From Pseudomonas sp. JUb42 (GTDB taxonomy: Bacteria; Pseudomonadota; Gammaproteobacteria; Pseudomonadales; Pseudomonadaceae), in NCBI RefSeq assembly GCF_024807945.1, contig NZ_JANUFD010000002.1, positions 124,001 to 188,000 on the forward strand: DNA of 64,000 nucleotides, written 5' to 3'. Positions 9,560-19,634 of the stretch are shown piece after piece; position 1 is the stretch's first letter; the number at the start of each line of letters is the position of its first letter. The notes beneath the pieces were generated by a model, which made no database searches, was not told the origin of the DNA, and saw nothing but the letters and a program-made list of their open reading frames with translations. The position numbers and the translations under genes were made by a program.

Positions 9560-11098
9560 ATGCGTTCTCTCAACCTGCATCTGAAAATCCTGATTGCCGT
9601 CCTGGTCACCCTGGGCATCGCCATCACGGCCTATCAGATCGTCGTGCTGGGCATTCCGGTGACCGAAGACGAAACCGACGACCTGTGGAACATCGACGCC
9701 AAAGTCGAGTTCGTCGCCAGCGCCAAGGACCCGGTGAAGATCCAGATGTTCGTGCCACCCCTGGCCCGGGATTACATCAGCCTCAACGAAAGCTTCATCT
9801 CCAATAACTACGGGGTCAGCGTCAACCGCATCGACGGCAACCGCAAGGTCACCTGGTCGGCCCGGCGCGCCAGCGGCAACCAGACGCTTTATTACCGCCT
9901 GGTCCTGACCAAGCGCTATAACGGCGACAAGCCGCGCACCAAGGGGCCGATTTTCCGCGACAGCATGATCATCGATGGCCCGGAAAAAATCGCCGCCGAA
10001 GCTCTGCTCGCCCCGATCCGCCAGCACTCGGCGGACGTCGAGACCTTCATCGGCGAAGCCATCAAGCGGGTCAACACCCTCAGTGATGACAACGTCAAGC
10101 TGCTGCTGGCCGGGGACACTTCGACGCCGAACAAGGCGCGCATCACCGAACTGCTGCTGTCCATCGCCCACGTGCCGATGGAAAAGGTCCATACCATCCG
10201 CCTGGTCGCCGATCAGCCGCAGACTCCGGAACTGTGGCTGCGCAGTTTCAATGGCAAGGACTGGCTGTACTTCAATCCGGACACCGGCGCCCAGGGCCTG
10301 CCCGAAGACCGCCTGCTGTGGTGGATCGGCGACGAGAACCTGATCACCGTCGAAGGCGGCAAGAAAGCCACGGTCAACTTCAGCCTCAATAACAGCGAAA
10401 TGAACGCCATCCGCCTGGCCAAGCTGACCGACGAAAACTCCGACGCCGACTTCCTCTCCTATTCACTGTACGGCCTGCCGCTGCAGACCCAGCAGACCTT
10501 CATGATCATGGTGATGATCCCCATCGGCGTGCTGGTGATCCTGATCCTGCGCAACCTGATCGGCCTGCAGACCCTGGGCACCTTCACCCCGGTGCTGATC
10601 GCCCTGGCCTTCCGCGAGACCCAACTGGGCTTCGGCATCGTGCTGTTCACCCTGATCACCGCCCTGGGCCTGTCGCTGCGCTCGTACCTGGAACACCTCA
10701 AGTTGCAGATGCTGCCGCGCCTGTCGGTGGTGCTGACCTTTGTCGTGGTGCTGATCGCCGCCATCAGCCTGTTCAGCCACAAGCTCGGCCTGGAGCGCGG
10801 CCTGTCGGTGGCACTGTTCCCCATGGTGATTCTGACCATGACCATCGAACGCCTGTCCATTACCTGGGAAGAACGCGGCGCCAGCCATGCCATGAAAGTC
10901 GCCATCGGCACCCTGTTCGCCGCGTCCCTGGCGCACCTGATCATGAGCGTGCCGGAGCTGACCTACTTCGTCTTTACCTTCCCGGCCGTGCTGCTGATTC
11001 TGGTGGGCTTCATGCTGGCCATGGGTCGCTATCGCGGCTACCGCCTCACCGAGCTGATGCGCTTCAAGGCCTTCATCAAGGAAGAGGAAGGCAAATGA
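9560..11098 (+). CDS. inactive transglutaminase-like protein fused to seven membrane helices
   Basis: A 512-residue inner-membrane protein. One helix lies near residues 7-26, then a periplasmic region of about 280 residues of the degenerate transglutaminase type, then about seven helices in the C-terminal 200 residues (for example MIMVMIPIGVLVILILRNLI). It matches the architecture known as inactive transglutaminase with 7TM. The ATG at 9560 (MRSLNLHLKILI) is preferred to the upstream in-frame start. Its stop overlaps the next gene by ATGA. It probably acts with the neighbouring protease-like and ATP-grasp proteins as one envelope system. Confidence 0.8.
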   Translation: MRSLNLHLKILIAVLVTLGIAITAYQIVVLGIPVTEDETDDLWNIDAKVEFVASAKDPVKIQMFVPPLARDYISLNESFISNNYGVSVNRIDGNRKVTWSARRASGNQTLYYRLVLTKRYNGDKPRTKGPIFRDSMIIDGPEKIAAEALLAPIRQHSADVETFIGEAIKRVNTLSDDNVKLLLAGDTSTPNKARITELLLSIAHVPMEKVHTIRLVADQPQTPELWLRSFNGKDWLYFNPDTGAQGLPEDRLLWWIGDENLITVEGGKKATVNFSLNNSEMNAIRLAKLTDENSDADFLSYSLYGLPLQTQQTFMIMVMIPIGVLVILILRNLIGLQTLGTFTPVLIALAFRETQLGFGIVLFTLITALGLSLRSYLEHLKLQMLPRLSVVLTFVVVLIAAISLFSHKLGLERGLSVALFPMVILTMTIERLSITWEERGASHAMKVAIGTLFAASLAHLIMSVPELTYFVFTFPAVLLILVGFMLAMGRYRGYRLTELMRFKAFIKEEEGK

Positions 11099-12084
11099 TC
11101 GGCTGGTGGAAGACCTGGAAGGCCCTTGAGGCCAAGGGCATCATGGGTATCAACCGGCGTAATGCCGACTACGTGCTCAAGTACAACAAGCGCAGCCTGT
11201 ACCCGATTGTCGACGACAAGATCACCACCAAGCTGCGCGCCATCCAGGCCGGGATCCGCGTGCCGCAGATGTACGGGGTGATCTCCACGGAAAAGGAAAT
11301 CGACCGTCTCGACCAGATCATCGACGGCCACAATGATTTCGTGATCAAGCCGGCCATGGGCGCAGGCGGCGATGGCATTCTGGTAATCGCCGATCGCTTC
11401 GAGGAGCGCTTTCGCACTATCTCCGGGCGCATCGTCAGCCACAGCGAAATCGAACACCAGATCTCCAGCATCCTTACCGGCCTATATTCCCTGGGCGGCC
11501 ACCGCGACCGCGCACTGATCGAATACCGCGTCACTCCAGACCCGATCTTCAAGAGCATCAGCTACGAAGGCGTGCCGGATATCCGCGTCATCGTGCTGAT
11601 GGGCTACCCGGTCATGGCCATGCTGCGCCTGCCGACCCGCCAGTCCCACGGCAAGGCCAACCTGCACCAGGGTGCCATCGGCGTCGGTGTCGACCTGGCC
11701 ACTGGCATCACCCTGCAGGGCACCTGGCTGAACAACATCATCCGCAAACATCCCGATACCGCCCAGACCGTGGACGGCGTGCAACTGCCTGACTGGGACG
11801 GCTTCATGCAGCTGTCCGCTGAATGCTTTGAGCTCTGTGGCCTGGGCTATATCGGTGTCGACATGGTGCTGGACCAGGAAAAAGGTCCGCTGATCCTCGA
11901 GCTCAACGCCCGCCCCGGCCTGAATATCCAGATCGCCAACGACTGCGGCCTGACCCACAGGACCCAGGCGGTGGAAGCGCGTATTGAGCAACTGGCCCTG
12001 GAAGGCCGTACGGAAACGCCGCAAGAGCGGGTCAGGTTTGTGCAGGAGCTGTTTGGGCATGTGCCCCATGTCACCGCGCAGTAA
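11095..12084 (+). CDS. alpha-L-glutamate ligase-like ATP-grasp protein
   Basis: A 329-residue ATP-grasp enzyme related to RimK-type glutamate ligases. The sequence shows the ATP-binding lysine and glycine loop FVIKPAMGAGGDGILVI (about residues 82-98), DIRVIVLMGYPVMAMLRLPT, and the magnesium-binding end LELNARPGLNIQIAND. No signal peptide is seen, so it is probably cytoplasmic. Translation is coupled to the 7TM gene by a 4-base overlap. The acceptor molecule cannot be read from the sequence. A REP element begins right after the TAA stop. Confidence 0.85.
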   Translation: MIGWWKTWKALEAKGIMGINRRNADYVLKYNKRSLYPIVDDKITTKLRAIQAGIRVPQMYGVISTEKEIDRLDQIIDGHNDFVIKPAMGAGGDGILVIADRFEERFRTISGRIVSHSEIEHQISSILTGLYSLGGHRDRALIEYRVTPDPIFKSISYEGVPDIRVIVLMGYPVMAMLRLPTRQSHGKANLHQGAIGVGVDLATGITLQGTWLNNIIRKHPDTAQTVDGVQLPDWDGFMQLSAECFELCGLGYIGVDMVLDQEKGPLILELNARPGLNIQIANDCGLTHRTQAVEARIEQLALEGRTETPQERVRFVQELFGHVPHVTAQ

Positions 12085-12176
12085 TGTGGGACCGGCTTCA
12101 GCCGGGAAGGCAATGTGACAGACGATAAAAATGCACCGGCCCTGTCTACGCCTTCCCGGCTAAAGCCGGTCCCACA
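12085..12176. repeat. paired REP palindrome, GTGGGACCGGCTTCAGCC family (copy 4)
   Basis: Inverted arms TGTGGGACCGGCTTCAGCC and its near-complement (TAAAGCCGGTCCCACA). It begins at the base after the ATP-grasp stop codon. The centre contains CAGACGATAAAAATGC, also present in copy 1, so the centre and the arms are mixed between families. It probably marks the end of the triad transcript. Confidence 0.88.
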
Positions 12177-12267
12177 GGTTATGCCTATCACTAAACACCA
12201 ACATTTCCCGATCCCACCCAAGCGGACTACAATCGCCACCCGCGTTCTGCTGACCGATTTTGCCTAA

Positions 12268-13611
12268 ATGCCGACCTGCTCCGTCCATCCGCTGCCCTAT
12301 CACAGCAACCCCGCCGATTATTTCTCGCGAGTGCGCCATGCACCGGGCGCGGTGCTGCTCGACAGTGGTCGGCCGACGGCTGAACGGGGTCGCTACGATC
12401 TGCTCAGCGCCTGGCCCGAACAGCAACTGGGTGTCGACAATGACGAGAGCGGCGCCGACTTTCTCGAGCACCTGCGCCAGGCCCTGGCTCTGCTGGGCGA
12501 AGCGCAACTGCCCGAGCACTGCGAGCTGCCCTTCGCCGGCGGCCTGATCGGCTACCTGAGCTATGACTTCGGCCGACGCCTGGAACCGCTGCCGAGCAAG
12601 GCCGTGGATGACTTGCAACTGCCGCAGGCGCGGCTTGGCCTCTATGCCTGGGCGCTGATCAGCGATCACCAGCAGCAGACCTCGCAACTGGTGTTTCACC
12701 CGAGCCTTGCAGAAACCCAGCGACAGCACCTGTTGACGCTATTCAGCGCCCCGGCATCGCAAAATCAAGTCAGTTTCAAGCTGGACGGCCCGTTCCAGAC
12801 CAGCATCAGCGCTGATGACTACCGCGCCGCCTTTGAGAACATCCAAGCGTACATCCAGTCCGGCGACTGCTATCAGGTCAATCTGACCCAGCGCTTCCAG
12901 GCCAATTGCCAGGGTGATCCGTGGTCAGCCTACTGCGCATTGCGCGTGGCCTGCCCGACGCCCTTCTCCGGTTATATGGCCCTGGAAGGTAACGATGCGG
13001 TGCTGAGCCTGTCGCCAGAGCGTTTCGTCAAAGTCAGCCAGGGCCAGGTCGAGACCCGGCCGATCAAGGGCACCCGCCCCCGTGGCCGCGATGCTGCGCA
13101 AGACGCCGCCTATGCCGCCGAGCTGCTGGCCAGTGCCAAGGACCGCGCGGAAAACCTGATGATCGTCGACCTGCTGCGCAACGACCTGGGCCGCAGCTGC
13201 CGCATCGGCTCGGTGAAAGTGCCCGAGCTGTTCAGCCTGGAAAGCTACCCCAACGTGCATCACCTGGTCAGCAGCGTGACCGGCACACTGGCCGCCGACC
13301 ACGACGCCCTCGACCTGATTGCCGGCAGCTTTCCCGGTGGCTCCATCACCGGCGCACCGAAAATCCGCGCCATGCAGATCATCGACGAACTGGAACCCAG
13401 TCGCCGTGCCCTGTATTGCGGATCATTGATCTATCTGGATGTGCGTGGCGAAATGGACAGCTCCATCGCCATCCGCAGCCTGCTGGTCAAGGACGGTCAG
13501 GTGTCCTGCTGGGGCGGCGGCGGCATCGTCGCCGACTCGGACTGCGAGGCAGAGTATCAGGAGTCGTTTACCAAGGTGCGGATACTGCTGGAAACCTTGC
13601 AGAACCTCTGA
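12268..13611 (+). CDS. pabB: aminodeoxychorismate synthase component I (PabB)
   Basis: PabB aminates chorismate to 4-amino-4-deoxychorismate for folate synthesis, using ammonia from the PabA glutaminase. The 447-residue protein has the N-terminal ERGRYDLLSAWP block, GGLIGYLSYDFGRRLE and IQSGDCYQVNLTQRF. It also has the chorismate-binding motifs RPIKGTRPRG and GSITGAPKIRAM and the end block YCGSLIYLDVRGEMDSSIAI. The start MPTCSVHPLPY is the conserved one, although no strong ribosome binding site precedes it. It is transcribed alone and ends before a REP element. Confidence 0.93.
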   Translation: MPTCSVHPLPYHSNPADYFSRVRHAPGAVLLDSGRPTAERGRYDLLSAWPEQQLGVDNDESGADFLEHLRQALALLGEAQLPEHCELPFAGGLIGYLSYDFGRRLEPLPSKAVDDLQLPQARLGLYAWALISDHQQQTSQLVFHPSLAETQRQHLLTLFSAPASQNQVSFKLDGPFQTSISADDYRAAFENIQAYIQSGDCYQVNLTQRFQANCQGDPWSAYCALRVACPTPFSGYMALEGNDAVLSLSPERFVKVSQGQVETRPIKGTRPRGRDAAQDAAYAAELLASAKDRAENLMIVDLLRNDLGRSCRIGSVKVPELFSLESYPNVHHLVSSVTGTLAADHDALDLIAGSFPGGSITGAPKIRAMQIIDELEPSRRALYCGSLIYLDVRGEMDSSIAIRSLLVKDGQVSCWGGGGIVADSDCEAEYQESFTKVRILLETLQNL

Positions 13612-13650
13612 ACGACGACATCAACAGCGGATCGGATGGCGGGCTTGATC

Positions 13651-13754
13651 TGTGGGAGCGAATTGTGGGAGCGAATTCATTCGCGAAGAGGCCGGTACAT
13701 TCAAAGTACAGGCGCCGGCTGAAAAACCGATTCGCGAATAAATTCGCTCCCACT
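13651..13754. repeat. paired REP palindrome with duplicated left arm (copy 5)
   Basis: The left side carries the first 13 bases of the arm twice (TGTGGGAGCGAAT, then TGTGGGAGCGAATTC from 13664), before the usual centre and a right arm with one changed base (GAATAAATTCGC). It lies between the convergent genes pabB and thrH. The partial duplication looks like slippage or a nested insertion. Confidence 0.88.
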
Positions 13755-13806
13755 GAGTTAGCTACCACCTGGCTCCCCCACATTGCTCTCATGAGGGAAA
13801 TATCTT

Positions 13807-14424
13807 TTAGAGGGACAGATCCCGATTCGACGCCTTGATGAATTCCTTCTTCAGGTCTTCAAACGTATGCACCGCAGGAAATTGCGGGAATTCACGGATC
13901 ACGTTATCCGGGGCATGGAACAGAATGCCCGCATCGGCCTCACCGAGCATGGTGGTGTCGTTGTACGAATCGCCTGCGGCGATCACCCGGTAGTACAGGC
14001 TCTTGAAGGCCAATACCGACTGACGCTTGGGATCTTTCTGACGCAGTTGATAGCTGATAACCCGGTCGGTTTCGTCAGTGATCAGACGATGGCAGAGCAA
14101 GGTCGGGAAGCCCAGCTGACGCATCAGCGGCTGGGAGAACTCGTAGAAAGTGTCCGACAGAATCACCACCTGGAAGCGCTCACGCAGCCAGTTGACGAAC
14201 TCGATGGCGCCGTCCAGCGGCTTGAGGGTGCCAATCACTTCCTGAATGTCGGCCAGTTTCAGGCCATGCTCGTCGAGGATGCGCAGACGCTGCTTCATCA
14301 GCACGTCGTAGTCGGGAATGTCCCGCGTGGTTGCACGCAGAGACTCGATACCGGTTTTCTCGGCAAAGGCGATCCAGATTTCCGGGACCAGCACACCTTC
14401 CAGGTCGAGACAGGCAATTTCCAC
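13807..14424 (-). CDS. thrH: phosphoserine phosphatase / homoserine phosphotransferase ThrH
   Basis: ThrH is a HAD-family enzyme of pseudomonads that dephosphorylates phosphoserine and can move the phosphate to homoserine. The 205-residue protein has HAD motif I as CLDLEGVLVPE (nucleophile D7, with E9 in place of the usual second Asp), motif II VILSDT, the DPKRQ lysine region and motif IV AAGDSYNDTTML. The start is a GTG at 14424 with AAGGAG six bases upstream. It is divergent from cysH. Confidence 0.93.
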   Translation of the reverse strand: MEIACLDLEGVLVPEIWIAFAEKTGIESLRATTRDIPDYDVLMKQRLRILDEHGLKLADIQEVIGTLKPLDGAIEFVNWLRERFQVVILSDTFYEFSQPLMRQLGFPTLLCHRLITDETDRVISYQLRQKDPKRQSVLAFKSLYYRVIAAGDSYNDTTMLGEADAGILFHAPDNVIREFPQFPAVHTFEDLKKEFIKASNRDLSL

Positions 14425-14573
14425 AAGACACTCCTTGGTTGAATCAGCAGGCTGAAAAAAGAGGCAGCACTTTAGCCTAGAGACGGCAAGTCGGCCAAAT
14501 CAGCGAAGGATTTTGTTACCATCGCCGGCATATCGAGCGCTTAAGCGCCGCTTCTCGACCAGGAAACCGCCTG

Positions 14574-15308
14574 ATGAACCAACCATTCGACGTCGCTGAA
14601 CTCGCCGCGACCTATGCCAACAAATCCCCCCAGGACATCCTCAAGCTGGCCTTCCAGCATTTTGGCGATGAGCTGTGGATCTCCTTCAGCGGCGCCGAAG
14701 ACGTCGTGCTGGTGGACATGGCCTGGAAAATCAACAAGAACGTCAAGGTCTTCAGCCTCGACACCGGCCGCCTGCACCCGGAGACCTATCGCTTCATCGA
14801 GCAGGTGCGCGAGCAGTACAAGATCGCCATCGAGCTGATCTCGCCGGACCAGAGCAAGCTGGAGCCTTTCGTCAAAGAAAAGGGTCTGTTCAGTTTCTAC
14901 AAGGACGGCCATGGCGAATGCTGTGGCGTGCGCAAGATCGAACCGTTGCGCCGCAAGCTTTCAACGGTGAAAGCCTGGGCCACCGGCCAGCGCCGCGACC
15001 AGAGCCCGAGCACCCGCAGTGAAGTGGCGGTACTGGAAATCGACGGCGCCTTCTCGACGCCCGAGCGCCCGCTGTACAAGTTCAACCCGCTGGCGCAGAT
15101 GAGCAGTGAAGACGTGTGGGCGTATATCCGCATGCTGGAACTGCCATTTAACAGCCTGCACGAACGCGGCTTCATCAGTATCGGCTGCGAACCCTGCACC
15201 CGTCCGGTACTGCCGCGCCAGCATGAGCGCGAAGGTCGTTGGTGGTGGGAAGAAGCCACCCAGAAGGAATGCGGTCTGCATGCCGGGAATATGATTGCCA
15301 AGGGTTGA
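14574..15308 (+). CDS. cysH: phosphoadenylyl/adenylyl-sulfate reductase, Fe-S type (CysH)
   Basis: CysH reduces activated sulfate (APS or PAPS) to sulfite in assimilatory sulfate reduction. The 244-residue protein has the substrate-loop block [15 protein letters not shown]. It also has the four [4Fe-4S] cysteines of the APS-reducing type ([14 protein letters not shown] and [10 protein letters not shown]) and the catalytic cysteine in KECGLH near the C-terminus. The cysteine pairs point to APS as the main substrate. It converges on cysB, the sulfur regulator, with a REP palindrome between. Confidence 0.95.
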   Translation: MNQPFDVAELAATYANKSPQDILKLAFQHFGDELWISFSGAEDVVLVDMAWKINKNVKVFSLDTGRLHPETYRFIEQVREQYKIAIELISPDQSKLEPFVKEKGLFSFYKDGHGECCGVRKIEPLRRKLSTVKAWATGQRRDQSPSTRSEVAVLEIDGAFSTPERPLYKFNPLAQMSSEDVWAYIRMLELPFNSLHERGFISIGCEPCTRPVLPRQHEREGRWWWEEATQKECGLHAGNMIAKG

Positions 15309-15341
15309 TAAAGAATCACGCTGTCGCACAGCAAACTGGCC

Positions 15342-15428
15342 GTTGGAGCGAGGCTTGCCCGCGAATCAGGCAACGCGGGCTTGCAGGTACACCGCATCAG
15401 GCCATTCGCGGGCAAGCCTCGCTCCAAC
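15342..15428. repeat. paired REP palindrome, GTTGGAGCGAGGCTTGCC family (copy 6)
   Basis: The arms GTTGGAGCGAGGCTTGCCCG and its exact complement enclose an 87-base element between the convergent genes cysH and cysB. It is the best-conserved member of the second family here and could end transcription in both directions. Confidence 0.9.
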
Positions 15429-15459
15429 GGATAGACTCAGGCAACTCGCTCCCTGAGCA

Positions 15460-16443
<984 letters not shown>

Positions 16444-16571
16444 TCAAAGCAGGTAGACGCCAGGGGCATCAGCGACGGTATATAACTGGATTAATGGTCA
16501 GAAGAATAAATCTAGAACTTTTTATCATCTTTACGGCGTAATGGCACGCCCGATTTCACTTCTGCTCTCGA

Positions 16572-17066
16572 CTATCCGCGCATCCGGTTCTGCACCATGG
16601 GCACCATGTAGACCGGAACTTCCGAAAGCTGCAGAACCCTGGCAGCCGTACGCCCGATCGGTGTATCTCCTTCCGTGCCGTGACTGTGGCTGCCGACGAC
16701 CAGCAAATCCACGGCCAGACGGCTTACCTGTTCAAGAATGACCTTCGACGGATCGCCCTGCACGACCCGCACACTGCGAATCAACTCAAGGTCCTGATGG
16801 CCATCCCCCAACTCGTCGCGAAAACCATCCAGAACCTGTTGTTCGATCCCTTCCAGCACCGTGCTCAGACCCTGGCTGCGCAATTCCTTGAGCGCATCCT
16901 CGCTCAGGTAGCTTTGCAGGACCGATTCGGCGAACAACCCCATGGGCTCGACCACATGAATGACGTACAGCTCGGCCTTGAAGGTTCGTGCCAGTGCCAG
17001 CGCGTGCTGCATGACATACGGCGCATACAGGCCAAGGTCCGTGGCATACAGCATCGAACGAATCAT
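16572..17066 (-). CDS. universal stress protein (UspA family)
   Basis: A 164-residue single-domain universal stress protein. The N-terminal MLYATDLGLYAPYVMQHALA gives the first strand and the nucleotide-loop aspartate. The C-terminal VVGSHSHGTEGDTPIGRTA segment resembles the G-x2-G-x9-G(S/T) ATP-binding pattern, but with a changed loop. It is cytoplasmic, with no signal peptide. It lies 95 bases downstream of the 5'-nucleotidase gene and may share its transcript. The specific role is unknown. Confidence 0.85.
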   Translation of the reverse strand: MIRSMLYATDLGLYAPYVMQHALALARTFKAELYVIHVVEPMGLFAESVLQSYLSEDALKELRSQGLSTVLEGIEQQVLDGFRDELGDGHQDLELIRSVRVVQGDPSKVILEQVSRLAVDLLVVGSHSHGTEGDTPIGRTAARVLQLSEVPVYMVPMVQNRMRG

Positions 17067-17161
17067 ACGACCTCCCAGACAGCCAGATTTGGCGGAGATT
17101 GCTTCAGCTTAGCAGCGCCCCACCAACTGCGACGGCCCGTGCCGCCGAGCTTTGACGCACT

Positions 17162-18067
17162 TCAAACCTTGATTTCATTACTGATGCCGTGGGGCACATG
17201 ACCGGTGGCGACCACCTCGCGGGCGCGCTCGCAGTGGCCGGGCTGATCGTCGAAAAACACGTCGGCGGCGAAGGCTTCGAGAAACGGCGATTTATCCAGG
17301 CCACCGAGGAACAGCGACTCGTCCAGACGGATATCCCATTCACGCAGGGTGCGAATGACCCGTTCATGGGCCGGCGCCGAGCGAGCAGTGACCAGGGCGG
17401 TACGGATCGGCCCGGAGTCTTCGGGAAACTCACGCTGCAAATGATTCAGTGCCGCCAAAAACGGCTTGAACGGCCCGCCACGCAACGGTTCCCGGGCCGA
17501 CTCACGTTCGCTGAGCTGGAACGCTGCCAGACCATCACTTTGATAGACCCGCTCCGACTCATCGGAAAACAGCACGGCATCGCCATCGAAGGCAATGCGC
17601 AGCTCATCACTGGCCGCCCGGCGAGCGCCACCGGAGAGAATGGTTGCCGCAGCAAATCCGGCATCCAGGGCACTGCGCACATCTTCGGCATGGGTCGACA
17701 GAAACAGATGGCAGCCAAAGGCCGCCAGATAGGGATAGGGACTGCGCCCGCCGACAAACGCCGCGCGGGAAATATCCAGACCGTAGTGCTGGATCGAGTT
17801 GAACACGCGCAGGCCGGTGTCGGCGCTGTTGCGTGAAACCAGAATGACCTCGACCCGTGCCTGCTTCAGGCGCTTGTTGAGGTTAAGCAGTTTTTCCACG
17901 AGCAGAAAGGCATCGCCGGGTTGCAGGATCTCGTCTTCATGCTCGATCTGATACTGGCGGTAGGCCTCGACGCCATCAGCCATATATACCCCATGGCTGG
18001 CGCCGAGGTCGAACAAGGCCCGGGAGGAAATCGCCAGGATCAGTTTGTTGCCTGATACCGTTGCCAT
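17162..18067 (-). CDS. cytosolic 5'-nucleotidase (PF06189 family)
   Basis: A 301-residue protein of the prokaryotic 5'-nucleotidase family that dephosphorylates nucleoside monophosphates. Typical blocks are LAISSRALFDLGASHGVY, VEVILVSRNSADTGLRVFNS, AFDGDAVLFSDESE, ALVTARSAPAHERVIRTL and VFFDDQPGHCE. An ATG at 18073 directly abuts GGGAGGA, so the ATG two codons later at 18067 has the better spacing. It follows the panE-like gene by 36 bases and appears to be in one operon with it. Confidence 0.85.
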   Translation of the reverse strand: MATVSGNKLILAISSRALFDLGASHGVYMADGVEAYRQYQIEHEDEILQPGDAFLLVEKLLNLNKRLKQARVEVILVSRNSADTGLRVFNSIQHYGLDISRAAFVGGRSPYPYLAAFGCHLFLSTHAEDVRSALDAGFAAATILSGGARRAASDELRIAFDGDAVLFSDESERVYQSDGLAAFQLSERESAREPLRGGPFKPFLAALNHLQREFPEDSGPIRTALVTARSAPAHERVIRTLREWDIRLDESLFLGGLDKSPFLEAFAADVFFDDQPGHCERAREVVATGHVPHGISNEIKV

Positions 18068-18103
18068 AAGCATTCCTCCCGTGCGCCCATGAAGCGAGGC
18101 GCC

Positions 18104-19060
18104 TCAGATATTGTGAAAGTCGATAAAGGCCAGAGTCTGGAACAGGGCGCGGATTTTCGGCATGTCACGCCCGGCGTCCAGGGCCGCTGCCAGGGGCCGG
18201 GAATAGATGGCGTCCAATTCAAGGGGACGCTTCTCGCGGAAGTCGTGGTACATGCTCGGCCAATAGTCCGGCATCTGCTCGGTGGTGGCAAACAGCTTGG
18301 CCGCGTAGCCCTCGGGCATGCTGTGGCCGCAGGCTTCGGCACCGGCCACCACTTCGTTCATCAGGTCCATAATCAGCTCGCGGCTGTAGCTGTCAGTCAT
18401 CAGCGCCGAGGTACTGGCCTGCAACAAGACCGACAGGCCGTTATACGGCACGTTCCACACCAGTTTCTGCCAGCGCGCCTGCTGCAGGTCCGGCATGGCC
18501 TGTGAGTCGATACCCGCCGCCTTGAACAGCGCCGCGCCCTCTTCGACAATCGCCTGACGGGCGTCGGCATTCGCCGTCGGCCCGCTGTGATAGCCCATAT
18601 TGACTGCACCAAAAGCCTGATGCGCAACCACGCCGGGAGCCAGACGGTGTACACAGATAAAGCACAGGCCACCCAACACATGCAGGGAGTCCGGCAAGGC
18701 GGCGCGTAGACGATCCTCCACGGCCAGACCGTTCTGCAGGACCAGTACCTTCGCATCCGGGGCCGCAGCCTCGGCGATCAGCGGTGCCAGTTCGACATTG
18801 GCGGTAGATTTGGCGCCGACCAGCAACCAGTCGCAGGGCGGCATGTCAGCGGCCGATGCATAAGCCTGAACCGGATTGAGCAGCAGTTCGCCATGCACCG
18901 CGCTCTCGACCCGCAGGCCGTTCTGCGCCACGGCCTCGAATTCGCTGCGCAGAAGGAAATGCACGTCAAACCCGGCCCTGGCCAGCATCACCCCATAAAA
19001 GCCGCCGATGGCGCCCGTACCGATGATGCCAATACGCGGCTTCTTGCTAGCAGTCGTCAT
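18104..19060 (-). CDS. 2-dehydropantoate 2-reductase (PanE/ApbA family)
   Basis: An NADPH-dependent ketopantoate-reductase family protein of 318 residues. The Rossmann loop IGIIGTGAIGGFYGVMLARAG is near the N-terminus. The PanE blocks VLVLQNGLAVED, KLVWNVPYNGLSVL and SMYHDFREKRPLELDAIY follow; the last holds the catalytic lysine and glutamate region. It may supply pantoate for coenzyme A, but this family also contains paralogs of other function, so no symbol is given. AAGGA abuts the ATG at 19069, so the ATG at 19060 is preferred. Confidence 0.85.
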   Translation of the reverse strand: MTTASKKPRIGIIGTGAIGGFYGVMLARAGFDVHFLLRSEFEAVAQNGLRVESAVHGELLLNPVQAYASAADMPPCDWLLVGAKSTANVELAPLIAEAAAPDAKVLVLQNGLAVEDRLRAALPDSLHVLGGLCFICVHRLAPGVVAHQAFGAVNMGYHSGPTANADARQAIVEEGAALFKAAGIDSQAMPDLQQARWQKLVWNVPYNGLSVLLQASTSALMTDSYSRELIMDLMNEVVAGAEACGHSMPEGYAAKLFATTEQMPDYWPSMYHDFREKRPLELDAIYSRPLAAALDAGRDMPKIRALFQTLAFIDFHNI

Positions 19061-19091
19061 GTCACTCATTCCTTAACCTGTTCGGTGCCCC

Positions 19092-19427
19092 TCAGGGCAG
19101 TTCGTCCGGCTCGGCCTGCAATACCTCGCGCAAGCCCTGATCGATACCCTGGGCCGTCAGTGGCGCACGCAGTGGACCATAGAAGTCGCCGTCGCGAATG
19201 ACGAACAGCGCCGGCAGATGAAACACTTCATAGCGCTCCACAGCACCGCCGTTGTCGGCGGCGTCGATCCAGCACAGGCGCTCAAGCGGCAGCGCCAGGG
19301 TTGGCAGATACTGTCGTGCCCATCGGCAGCTGGTGCAACCCAGACTTGTAAAAACAAGCAACGAGGTGCCCGGCAGGTCCAGCAATTGACGATCGATGTC
19401 GAGGTCGGTCAGTTCCAGCTGTTTCAA
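19092..19427 (-). CDS. thioredoxin-fold protein with CxxC active site
   Basis: A 111-residue thioredoxin-like protein without a signal peptide. TSLGCTSCRWARQYLP carries a CTSC active site near residues 29-32, and the cis-proline region is FHLPALFVIRDGDFYG. The start is probably the TTG at 19427 (LKQLELTDLD), which has GGGGAG nine bases upstream; the frame is open further, but without a better signal. It lies 31 bases before the panE-like gene and is first in that operon. The substrate is unknown. Confidence 0.75.
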   Translation of the reverse strand: MKQLELTDLDIDRQLLDLPGTSLLVFTSLGCTSCRWARQYLPTLALPLERLCWIDAADNGGAVERYEVFHLPALFVIRDGDFYGPLRAPLTAQGIDQGLREVLQAEPDELP

Positions 19428-19634
19428 CGATGAGACTCCCCGGATTGAACCGCTACTATCCGTTGCCGGGGTTACGGTTGTAAATACTGGCGCCAATGCC
19501 CTGCCGTTGGCGCAAAAGCCGAGCTTGCCCATTGAAGAGCAATGGGGTAACGCGCTAAGGTTCCGCTCCCCGCTGCGCTCAATCATGCTGGGCTCCACCG
19601 CAGGGGTCCCTTGCCGGCCAGCACCCGTGACCTG

